From 1162T-S-0a-05 sp050299435 (lineage in GTDB: Bacteria; Pseudomonadota; Gammaproteobacteria; Pseudomonadales; Cellvibrionaceae): a DNA stretch of 64,000 nt. The stretch spans positions 15,005 through 79,004 of the forward strand of contig JBNKVX010000006.1 of NCBI GenBank assembly GCA_050299435.1, in the 5' to 3' direction. A program made the translations under genes and the position numbers. Below are positions 1-7,254 of the stretch, piece after piece. Below the pieces are notes generated by a model. That model searched no databases. It saw only the letters and a program-made list of their open reading frames with translations, and was not told the DNA's origin. Every line of letters begins with the position of its first letter. Within the stretch, counting starts at the first letter, position 1.

Positions 1-1
1 C

Positions 2-889
2 GACGGTCGTGATGTGGAATTGGATTGGGTTTTTGTTAATGGTGAAACACGTCAGGCCGAGGATATGGAGTACAACACAGCCACCTATGATGGCGAATGT
101 GGCGGCGGATCCTATTCGCAAACTATGCATTGCAGTGGTGTGATTGGTTTTGGTGACACTTCTGATTGCTTTAGTGGAAGTTGCAATAATCCTCCCCCTA
201 GCGGTTCAAGTAGCAGTGGTGGTTCAACTTCTTCCGGTGGTTCTTCTTCGTCCTCGGGTGGTACAACAAGCTCTTCATCATCAGGTGGGAGTTCCAGTTC
301 TTCCAGCGGCGGCAGTGGCAGTATTACAGTTCGCGCTCGCGGAACAAACGGTGATGAAAGTATTAGCCTGATTGTTGGTGGATCAGCTGTACAAACCTGG
401 ACATTATCAACGAGTGACCAAAATTATGTTTATAGTGGTGGCGCTTCGGGTGATGTTGATGTTGAATTTACCAATGATGCCAGTGGTCGAGATGTGATAT
501 TGGACTACGTCATCATAAATGGTGAAACACGTCAGGCAGAGGACATGGAATACAACACAGCAACTTACGGAAATGGTTCTTGTGGTGGTGGCGAATATTC
601 TGAAACCATGCATTGTAATGGTGTGATTGGCTTTGGCCACACTGATGATTGTTTCAGTGGGAGTTGTGGTGGTTCAAGCAGCTCTTCTGGAGGATCTACT
701 AGCTCATCGGGAGGAAGTAGCTCTTCAAGCTCCGGCGGCAATAGTGGAAGTTGTTACTGTAATTGGTTTGGCAGTAGCTATCCGCTGTGTCAAAACAGTT
801 CAGGCTGGGGTTGGGAAAATAATCAAAGCTGTATTGGTGAAAGTACCTGCTCAAGTCAGTGGGGAGGCAGTGGGGTGGTGTGTAATTAG
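2..889 (+). CDS. 3' part of a secreted carbohydrate-active enzyme: CBM60-like x2, Ser-rich linkers, C-terminal CBM10
   Basis: The reading frame is open from the first bases, so the start codon and any catalytic domain lie outside the window. The visible protein begins inside one CBM60-like (Ca-dependent xylan-binding type) module, then has a Ser/Gly linker (about 200-320), a complete second module (about 325-665; core NGETRQAEDMEYNTATY occurs in both copies), another Ser-rich linker, and a cysteine-rich CBM10 (CNWFGSSYPLC ... GWGWENNQSC) up to the TAG stop. Serine-rich linkers joining CBMs are typical of secreted plant-wall hydrolases of Cellvibrio and Saccharophagus. The enzyme is therefore probably exported and binds xylan or related glycans plus cellulose. 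The catalytic family cannot be told from this fragment. Module assignment is from motif recognition. Confidence 0.85.
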   Translation, partial: DGRDVELDWVFVNGETRQAEDMEYNTATYDGECGGGSYSQTMHCSGVIGFGDTSDCFSGSCNNPPPSGSSSSGGSTSSGGSSSSSGGTTSSSSSGGSSSSSSGGSGSITVRARGTNGDESISLIVGGSAVQTWTLSTSDQNYVYSGGASGDVDVEFTNDASGRDVILDYVIINGETRQAEDMEYNTATYGNGSCGGGEYSETMHCNGVIGFGHTDDCFSGSCGGSSSSSGGSTSSSGGSSSSSSGGNSGSCYCNWFGSSYPLCQNSSGWGWENNQSCIGESTCSSQWGGSGVVCN

Positions 890-926
890 TTTATTACTTA
901 CATCTCTCTACACAATTAAAACTTGA

Positions 927-958
927 GAAAAAACGGGCCTGCGAAGGCCCGTTTTTTT
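927..958. terminator. Bidirectional Rho-independent terminator between the CBM gene and ubiB
   Basis: A GC-rich stem (ACGGGCC / GGCCCGT) with a 6-nt loop is flanked by an A-run on the left and a T-run on the right, so it reads as an intrinsic terminator on both strands. It serves the convergent CBM-protein gene and ubiB; the ubiB stop codon (957-959) lies in the T-run. Confidence 0.9.
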
Positions 959-2570
959 ATATAAAAAGAAGCGTTAAACCAAGCAGACCCAAAACCAAAC
1001 TAATAGATGGTACTGCCGAAACTGCGGAAGATGCGCTTGTTAAACTTACAGCGATAAAAAGTGCAGCGAGTCCTTTTTTAAATTTCACTCGGCTTTGTGT
1101 TTTCTGATTTTTGGTGATTTGTGTTGCGGCTTCTTGAATTTCAGGTGCGCACTTCGCAAGTTGTTTCACTTCAGTTATGGTGTCAAAAATTAAATGAGGC
1201 ACCTGCGGAAATTTTTCCATCCATTCAGGAGAATAGTATTTAAACTCTTTCCAAAGCGTTTTAGGGTGAAAACGATTGCGGATCCATTTCTCCAGAAAGG
1301 GATGTGCTGTATCCCACAAATTCAGTTCTGGATAGAGCTGTTTACCCAAACCTTCTATATTTAAAAGCGTTTTCTGTAATAAAACCAGTTGAGGTTGAAT
1401 TGGCATATCAAAACGCTGTGCAGTACGGAACAGAGTGATTAAAGCCTGCCCAAATGAAATATCTTTGAGTGGCTTTTCAAAGATGGGTTCGCATACTGTG
1501 CGAATTGCAGATTCAAATCCGCTCATTGAGGTATGCGCAGGCACCCAACCGCTTTGAATATGAAGTTCGGCAACCTGTTTGTAGTCGCGTCTAAACATCG
1601 CCAACAGGTTGCGTGCAAGATAATACTGATCTTCTCGCGTTAAAGAGCCAACTATTGCCATATCAACGGCAATATATGAAGGATCGTCGGGAGTTTCTTT
1701 AGAAACGAAAACATTCCCCGGGTGCATGTCAGCATGGAAAAAATTATGGTCAAACACTTGGGTAAAAAATGTTTCAACCCCGCGCTTGGCGAGTAACTCC
1801 AGGTTGGTTTTTTGTGCTTTTAGGGCATCAAGGTTAGTAACCTGAATACCATCAATTCTCTCCATTGCCATTACATTGTGCCGGGTATATTCCCAATATA
1901 CTTCTGGCACATAGAGAAGAGGCGAAGCGCTGAAATTACGTTTAAGTTGTGATGCATTGGCCGCTTCACGGTTTAAATCCAGCTCGTCAAGAATGGTGTT
2001 TCGATAATCTTCCACGACCTCAACCGGTCTTAACCTTTTACCGTCTGCACTGACTTTGGAAACAATGCTGGCGAGCCATCGCATCAAGCCAATATCTTTT
2101 TCTATGATTTGCCGAATATTTGGCCGAATAACCTTCAAAACAATTTCTTCACCGGATTTAAGTTGCGCTGCATGCACTTGGGCGACAGAAGCTGATGCAA
2201 AAGGTTCGGATTCAAAAGAGGAAAACAATTGGGAAACGGGGTTTTCCAGGGCATCTTCAATTATCTTTTTAGCGATTGCCGAAGGAAAGGGGGGTACTCG
2301 ATCTTGAAGTTTATCCAATTCTTCGATGATATCGTTGGGTAATAAGTCCGGACGCGTTGACAGTAATTGGCCAAACTTAATAAAAACCGGGCCAAGTTCC
2401 TCGAGTGCGAGACGAAGCGCCTCTCCGCGTTCATGTTTGGATTTAGGGTAAAAAATTAAAAACAGCAAACTTGCCTTAACAGTGAGCCCAAGGTTTTGAT
2501 TTTGCAAAAATCTGTCGAGCCTAAAGCGCGCAGCTGTGTGAAGTATTTTTAAAAGTCTAAGTAAGGGCAA
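957..2570 (-). CDS. ubiB: Ubiquinone biosynthesis protein kinase/ATPase UbiB
   Basis: UbiB is an atypical ABC1/ADCK-family kinase-like ATPase needed for aerobic ubiquinone synthesis at the inner membrane. The 537-residue product has the family's KxGQ motif (KFGQ, residues 65-68), the alanine-rich nucleotide loop (ASASVAQVHAA, about 125-135), a kinase-like catalytic segment (FFHADMHPGNVFV) and hydrophobic C-terminal segments expected to anchor it in the membrane. Length is normal for the family. It is the last gene of the minus-strand series ubiE-ubiJ-ubiB, 16 nt after ubiJ, the usual gammaproteobacterial order. Confidence 0.97.
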   Translation of the reverse strand: MPLLRLLKILHTAARFRLDRFLQNQNLGLTVKASLLFLIFYPKSKHERGEALRLALEELGPVFIKFGQLLSTRPDLLPNDIIEELDKLQDRVPPFPSAIAKKIIEDALENPVSQLFSSFESEPFASASVAQVHAAQLKSGEEIVLKVIRPNIRQIIEKDIGLMRWLASIVSKVSADGKRLRPVEVVEDYRNTILDELDLNREAANASQLKRNFSASPLLYVPEVYWEYTRHNVMAMERIDGIQVTNLDALKAQKTNLELLAKRGVETFFTQVFDHNFFHADMHPGNVFVSKETPDDPSYIAVDMAIVGSLTREDQYYLARNLLAMFRRDYKQVAELHIQSGWVPAHTSMSGFESAIRTVCEPIFEKPLKDISFGQALITLFRTAQRFDMPIQPQLVLLQKTLLNIEGLGKQLYPELNLWDTAHPFLEKWIRNRFHPKTLWKEFKYYSPEWMEKFPQVPHLIFDTITEVKQLAKCAPEIQEAATQITKNQKTQSRVKFKKGLAALFIAVSLTSASSAVSAVPSISLVLGLLGLTLLFI

Positions 2571-2586
2571 AATTGACCGCCAAAAA

Positions 2587-3267
2587 TTATCTGTTACCGG
2601 GGTTATCTTTGTTAATTATAAGACTGAGCTGACTCACTTTTGCCCTCAGTCGTTCTCCGTCGGCGCGGAGAGAATTAACATGAGAATAAAAAGTATTTAG
2701 TTCTGTTTGCGTGGGTAACACTTTAAGTTCTTCGCTCAAATAACTTTCAAAATTCTTTTTGAATGAGTTCTTGGTGTTATTTTTCCAACTGACTATTTGT
2801 TTAAGCACTTGAGTAAATTGAAAGCTTGCAACTTTTCCAGTTTCGCCAAATGGGCTTGCGAGATTAATTAAAGCCTGTTCCCAGTCTATATCCAGGTTTT
2901 TAAAAACCGATTGAAAGCTTGCAAGTTTGGCCGAATTGCCAGTTACACGTAAACCACTTTGTGAAAGGTTGTGAGATTCATCTATACCGGATCGTGCAAA
3001 AAACAAAAGAAAATCAATGAGCGAACCGCTCAAGCGCGCATTGACTGGCCTTTCACTGTATGTGCTTATTTTTAGCTTAGGACGATCTTCATCAACTTCA
3101 TTTTCAACTTCAAAATATAAGGAGAAGTGAGGCATCTGAAATTCGCATTGAATAAGGCTTCCACCTAACTTACGTAGTTTGTTGACCGTAGATGGATCAT
3201 AACGAAGAGCAGTATTAATTACATTCTCCAGTGTTTCGGCAAATCCGGTGGCTAAAGCTGGGTCCAT
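2587..3267 (-). CDS. ubiJ: Ubiquinone biosynthesis accessory factor UbiJ (SCP2 domain)
   Basis: The 226-residue protein lies between ubiE and ubiB, 12 nt downstream of ubiE. In this position gammaproteobacteria encode UbiJ, a lipid-binding scaffold of the soluble Ubi complex that carries out late ring modifications. The N-terminal half (about residues 15-105) has the alternating hydrophobic pattern of an SCP2 sterol-carrier-like domain. The last 40 residues form a predicted coiled coil (ELNTFYSHVNSLRADGERLRAK), as in UbiJ/YigP. Sequence conservation in this family is low, so the call leans on length, coiled coil and gene order. Confidence 0.88.
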   Translation of the reverse strand: MDPALATGFAETLENVINTALRYDPSTVNKLRKLGGSLIQCEFQMPHFSLYFEVENEVDEDRPKLKISTYSERPVNARLSGSLIDFLLFFARSGIDESHNLSQSGLRVTGNSAKLASFQSVFKNLDIDWEQALINLASPFGETGKVASFQFTQVLKQIVSWKNNTKNSFKKNFESYLSEELKVLPTQTELNTFYSHVNSLRADGERLRAKVSQLSLIINKDNPGNR

Positions 3268-3279
3268 TGAATAGCAGTC

Positions 3280-4029
3280 CTAGGGTTTGATCCCTTTGTG
3301 CAAAGCCACGATGCCACCTGTCATATTGTAATAGCGGCATTCTACAAAACCGGCATTTTGCATCATGTCTTTTAAGGTTTCCTGATCGGGATGCATACGT
3401 ATACTCTCGGCGAGATACCGGTAACTGTCTGCATCATCAGTGACAAGTTTCCCCATAAAAGGTAAAACTCTAAATGAATAGTGATCGTATATTTTTTCTA
3501 AAGTTTGAGACTGCGGTTTGGAAAACTCTAACACCAAGAGGCGACCACCTGGTTTTAAAACACGCAACATCGAACGTAAAGCCAGATCTTTATCAGTAAC
3601 ATTGCGTAAGCCGAAAGCGATGGTAATACAATCAAATGTGTCATCAGCAAAGGGAAGATATTGGGCATCTGCCTGGGAGTAATGAATATTTCCTGTTATG
3701 CCTTGATCTAGTAATTTATCGCGTCCTACCGTTAACATGGAGTCATTTATGTCGGCCAGGACAACGCAACCATTTTCACCAACAATTCGTGAAAATTTCG
3801 CCGCTAAGTCTCCTGTGCCACCCGCGATATCGAGAATATTTTGGCCCGGTCGTGCAGCAGAAATTTCTATCGTGAAGCGTTTCCACAATCGATGGATCCC
3901 TCCCGACATGAGGTCATTCATCAAATCATATTTTGCAGCGACCGAATGAAAAACACCGGCAACACGTTGGGCTTTATCCGCAACGCTAACCTGTTCAAAT
4001 CCAAAGTGTGTGGTTTTTTCTTCTGACAT
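3280..4029 (-). CDS. ubiE: Ubiquinone/menaquinone C-methyltransferase UbiE
   Basis: UbiE is the SAM-dependent C-methyltransferase that methylates the benzoquinol ring (and demethylmenaquinol where present). The 249-residue product has the N-terminal signature VFHSVAAKYDLMNDLMSGG, the glycine-rich SAM-binding motif ILDIAGGTGDLA (about residues 65-76) and the ADINDSML acidic loop. Length matches the family. It opens the ubiE-ubiJ-ubiB cluster. ATG at 4029 gives MSEEK, and no upstream alternative is needed. Confidence 0.97.
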   Translation of the reverse strand: MSEEKTTHFGFEQVSVADKAQRVAGVFHSVAAKYDLMNDLMSGGIHRLWKRFTIEISAARPGQNILDIAGGTGDLAAKFSRIVGENGCVVLADINDSMLTVGRDKLLDQGITGNIHYSQADAQYLPFADDTFDCITIAFGLRNVTDKDLALRSMLRVLKPGGRLLVLEFSKPQSQTLEKIYDHYSFRVLPFMGKLVTDDADSYRYLAESIRMHPDQETLKDMMQNAGFVECRYYNMTGGIVALHKGIKP

Positions 4030-4106
4030 TTGAAATCCGGATTGGGCGAAGTGGAGTCATTGTAGCGGTTTTGGGGGGCTTCGCTCTAGGTATTTGTGGG
4101 CAGCAT

Positions 4107-4514
4107 TTAGTTGGGATCCACCCATTTCACAACGGAGGTATCGGCTTGTTCTGCCTTTTTAGCCGATTCCTGTTCGTGATTCTCAACGCGGCGGAGGTAA
4201 TCCTGCCAGTTGAGTTCATTATTTTCAGCAAGTTCTCGTAAATAGGACCATGAGTAAATGCCTGAGTCGTGGCCGTCGCTGAATATAAGTTTTATCGCAT
4301 AATTTCCCTGTGGTTCGATACCAGTAATTGCGACAGCTTGTTTGTTGAGCTGCAAGACTTCTTCACCTGGTCCATGGCCTTTGACTTCGGCAGAGGGGGA
4401 AAAAACACGCAAATATTCGGCCCGCAACTGATATTGAGCATCCGCGAACCCAAGTTCCAAAATACAGGATTTGCGATGGAGCTTAATTTTTTCGGGTGGT
4501 CGTTGACTATTCAT
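4107..4514 (-). CDS. DUF971 / GBBH-like N-terminal domain protein
   Basis: A 135-residue small soluble protein resembling the DUF971 family (the zinc-binding N-terminal domain of gamma-butyrobetaine hydroxylase as a stand-alone protein). Visible family features are KIKLHRKSCILELGFADAQ, LRAEYLRVFSPSAEVKGHG and the segment YAIKLIFSDGHDSGIYSWSYLRELA. It sits 17 nt downstream of hslU, where Pseudomonas and relatives also carry it. No catalytic role is known; Fe-S or metal handling has been suggested for the family, which this sequence alone cannot confirm. Confidence 0.85.
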   Translation of the reverse strand: MNSQRPPEKIKLHRKSCILELGFADAQYQLRAEYLRVFSPSAEVKGHGPGEEVLQLNKQAVAITGIEPQGNYAIKLIFSDGHDSGIYSWSYLRELAENNELNWQDYLRRVENHEQESAKKAEQADTSVVKWVDPN

Positions 4515-4531
4515 TTAAATTTCTGGATACG

Positions 4532-5852
4532 TTAAAGGATAAAACGACTCAAATCTTCATCTCGCGCAAGCTCGCCAAGTTGATTTTCAACGAAATCCGC
4601 GTCTATTACGATATGATCCTTAGCTTCAGCTTCCATGAAGGAAATGTCTTCCAGAAGTTTTTCCAATACCGTATGCAAGCGGCGCGCGCCAATATTCTCT
4701 GTGTTTTCATTTACATCATAGGCGGTTTCAGCAATTTTACGGATGCCTGCTGAAGTAAATTCAAGCTTGATTCCTTCAGCTGCCAAGAGCGCTTNNNNNN
4801 NNNNGCTCAGTCAGGGACGCATCGGGTTCGGTGAGAATGCGTTCAAAATCTTCTGGAGATAACGCTTCCAACTCGACGCGTATAGGAAGTCGTCCCTGTA
4901 ATTCAGGAATTAAATCGGAGGGTTTGGAAATGTGAAAAGCTCCGGAAGTGATAAAAAGTATGTGATCTGTTTTAATCATGCCGTGCTTGGTGCTTACTGT
5001 GCAGCCTTCAATTAGCGGAAGTAAGTCACGTTGTACACCTTCGCGGCTCACGTCAGCGCCACTCGTGCCCTCGCGTTTGGCGACCTTGTCAATTTCGTCG
5101 ATAAACACAATGCCATTTTGTTCTGCCGCTTCAATAGCCATCGCTTTCAATTCTTCTTCGTTAATGAGTTTGCTGCTTTCCTCATCGGTTAGTTTTTTGA
5201 AAGCTTTTTTAATGCTTAATTTGGTTTTGCGTGTTTTCCCTTGCGGTAAATTGGAAAACATATTTTGTAGCTGACTTGTCATGTCTTCCATGCCGGGTGG
5301 CGCCATGATTTCAACACCTACAGTGGGTGCTGCGAGGTTAATTTCAATTTCCTTGTCATCAAGCTCGCCTTCCCGTAATTTTTTTCGAAATAATTGTCGA
5401 GTGGAATTTTCCTTACCTTCTTCGTTGTCACTGCGCGCGGGCGGTAAAAGCGCGTCGAGAATGCGTTCTTCGGCAAGTTCCATCGCGCGATTCTGAACTT
5501 TTTGAATTTCTTGTTCGCGAAATAGTTTCACTGAGCGATCCACCAGGTCGCGAACAATGGATTCAACATCGCGCCCGACATAGCCGACTTCGGTAAATTT
5601 TGTTGCTTCAACTTTAATAAATGGCGCGTTAGCAAGTTTGGCCAAGCGGCGCGCGATTTCAGTTTTCCCTACGCCCGTGGGTCCAATCATGAGAATATTT
5701 TTTGGTGTAATTTCGTTGCTCAGGTCTTTGCTGACTTGCATGCGGCGCCAGCGGTTTCTGAGTGCGATAGCAACGGCTTTTTTTGCTGCTGTTTGGCCGA
5801 CAATATGCTTGTCGAGCTCTAGTACGATTTCACGTGGAGTCAAATTAGACAT
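4532..5852 (-). CDS. hslU: HslUV protease ATPase subunit HslU (interrupted by a 10-N assembly gap)
   Basis: HslU (ClpY) is the AAA+ hexamer that unfolds substrates for the HslV peptidase. Walker A is GPTGVGKT (residues 57-64), Walker B is FIDEID, and the C-terminus ends in DEDLSRFIL, needed to activate HslV. The I-domain lies between. A run of 10 N at 4795-4804 splits the gene. Upstream of it the protein ends ASLTE; downstream it resumes ALLAAEGIKLEF in another frame. The family sequence there is ASxTxQYKALMA, so only Gln-Tyr-Lys is missing. The break is an artefact of gap size, not evidence for a pseudogene. The gene follows hslV by 53 nt. Confidence 0.95.
4795..4804. other. Assembly gap of 10 N inside hslU
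   Basis: Ten consecutive N mark an unresolved join. On the coding strand, the bases outside the gap that fall between the last whole codon before it and the first after it total three, so 10 N adds up to 13 nt, out of frame. Conservation of HslU predicts 6 missing bases instead. Confidence 0.98.
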
Positions 5853-5905
5853 TCATGGATTCCTTAAAATACAGCTGAACTTGCGTTTACGCGTTACAGC
5901 GTGAA

Positions 5906-6445
5906 TCAATAGGCAAGTTCTTCAATTGTAAAGTTGTGGTTGGTGTAAACGCAGATATCTCCCGCAATGGAGAGACCTTTTTCGACGATATCTCTGGCTG
6001 CCAAGTCGGTATTTTCAAGCAACGCTCTTGCGGCGGATTGTGCAAAGGCGCCACCTGAACCAATCGCAATTAAATCATCTTCGGGTTGAATTACATCACC
6101 ATTCCCGGTAACGATTAAGGATGCTTCTTCATTGGCAACCGCAAGCAGCGCTTCCAGTCTTCTCAATGCGCGGTCAGTGCGCCAGTCTTTAGCAAGTTCA
6201 ACTGCGGCGCGAACCAATTGCCCATTGTAAGCTTCCAGTTTGGCTTCAAAGCGCTCAAACAAGGTAAAGGCATCAGCGGTTCCGCCAGCAAAGCCGGCAA
6301 TAACTTGATCCTTGTACAAGCGTCGCACCTTACGTGCATTACCTTTCATGATGGTATTGCCGAGACTGACTTGACCATCTCCGCCTATTACAACGGTATT
6401 GCCCCTGCGGACAGAGAGAATGGTTGTTCCGCGATACTGTTCCAC
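5906..6445 (-). CDS. hslV: HslUV protease peptidase subunit HslV
   Basis: HslV (ClpQ) is the threonine peptidase of the HslUV protease, homologous to proteasome beta subunits. The 179-residue product starts MEQYRGTTILSVRRG. Thr7, in the TTI(L/V)SVRR context, is the expected N-terminal nucleophile after removal of six residues. Conserved GDGQVSLGNTIMKGNARKVRRLY, GFAGGTADAFTLFERFE and GNGDVIQPEDDLIAIGSGG follow. It is the first gene of hslVU and has a heat-shock promoter directly upstream. Confidence 0.98.
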   Translation of the reverse strand: MEQYRGTTILSVRRGNTVVIGGDGQVSLGNTIMKGNARKVRRLYKDQVIAGFAGGTADAFTLFERFEAKLEAYNGQLVRAAVELAKDWRTDRALRRLEALLAVANEEASLIVTGNGDVIQPEDDLIAIGSGGAFAQSAARALLENTDLAARDIVEKGLSIAGDICVYTNHNFTIEELAY

Positions 6446-6485
6446 AAACGCCCCTTAATCTAGTTTTATTCAATTCACTGTGGTC

Positions 6486-6514
6486 ATTGTGGGGGCCGGG
6501 CGTGAGATTTCAAG
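6486..6514 (-). promoter_or_regulatory. Sigma-32 (heat-shock) promoter for hslVU
   Basis: Read on the minus strand, CTTGAAA (6514-6508), a 13-nt spacer and CCCCACAAT (6494-6486) match the RpoH consensus CTTGAAA-N11-16-CCCCATNT. The start site would be about 30-35 nt before the hslV ATG. hslVU is a classical sigma-32 operon. The site lies in the short gap directly after the SPOR gene stop codon, so hslVU can be induced independently of upstream transcription. Confidence 0.78.
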
Positions 6515-6521
6515 CTGAGCT

Positions 6522-7094
6522 TTAGCTGGCAATAACGCGTTTTCTTACCTGGGCATTGTAATTATGAGAGATTAAAGTACTGCGCGCTTTTGAGAGTTTA
6601 GAGCGGGAGGTGAAAGGACCAACAACCACGCGATGCCAGGTTTCTTTTTCCTTGATCGTGGCTTTTTCTATGCGTGCATCCATATTCAGTAAAATAAGTT
6701 CAGCGCGAACTTGTTCTGCATCGTCTATATCCTTGAAAGACGCGACTTGAAGCATGTATTCATAACTCGGAAGGGCTTCACCGGAAGTGGTGCTTCCAGC
6801 ATCCTCCTCCGATACTTTTACTTCGGCGTCCCGAAGAAGTTTGGGGAAAGAAAAGGGAGATGAAGGCCTTTCAGGCAATTCAACCGCGGGTTTTGGGCTC
6901 TCCTCAGTTGAAAGAACATTTGCGAACGGCAATTCACTTTCAGTGGCATCTTCAACTTTCGATAGATGAAGCAAAAACATAATGAAAGCACCCAGCACAC
7001 TGCCAGTAAACATCCAAACCCAAGCGGGTACGCGAGGTTCGTAATGTTTTCTCTGGGCCCCTGAACGGGATTTGCGCGCGTAGTCGTGAGCCAT
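6522..7094 (-). CDS. SPOR-domain protein (FtsN-like, single membrane span)
   Basis: The 190-residue protein has a short basic cytoplasmic N-terminus, one membrane segment (about residues 25-43, VWMFTGSVLGAFIMFLLHL), an acidic/Pro-rich periplasmic linker, and a C-terminal SPOR domain (about 110-188; YMLQVASFKDIDDAEQVRAEL ... WHRVVVGPF). SPOR domains bind denuded septal peptidoglycan, so a role in division is likely. A similar gene precedes hslV in Pseudomonas, though there argS lies between it and priA. It resembles FtsN in layout, but orthology is not proven. Confidence 0.9.
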   Translation of the reverse strand: MAHDYARKSRSGAQRKHYEPRVPAWVWMFTGSVLGAFIMFLLHLSKVEDATESELPFANVLSTEESPKPAVELPERPSSPFSFPKLLRDAEVKVSEEDAGSTTSGEALPSYEYMLQVASFKDIDDAEQVRAELILLNMDARIEKATIKEKETWHRVVVGPFTSRSKLSKARSTLISHNYNAQVRKRVIAS

Positions 7095-7254
7095 AAGTCG
7101 AAGGTGTTCCCAATGTGTGCACTATTGTAAACCATCAATACTGCAAGTGTATGCAATTTCATTAAAAAATTATCAATTTTTTCTATAAATATTAGTGGCT
7201 TAAATGGCTTTGTTAAAAAAATAATAAAGAAAGCAGAGTAGTTTGGGGAGCCAC

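Noticed and set aside
195..320. CRISPR-like or microsatellite repeat
   Set aside because: The repetition is codons for Ser and Gly in a CBM linker, with no regular repeat-spacer units.
4532..5852. hslU as a pseudogene or two genes
   Set aside because: The only break coincides with the N run, and three family-conserved residues explain all missing sequence.
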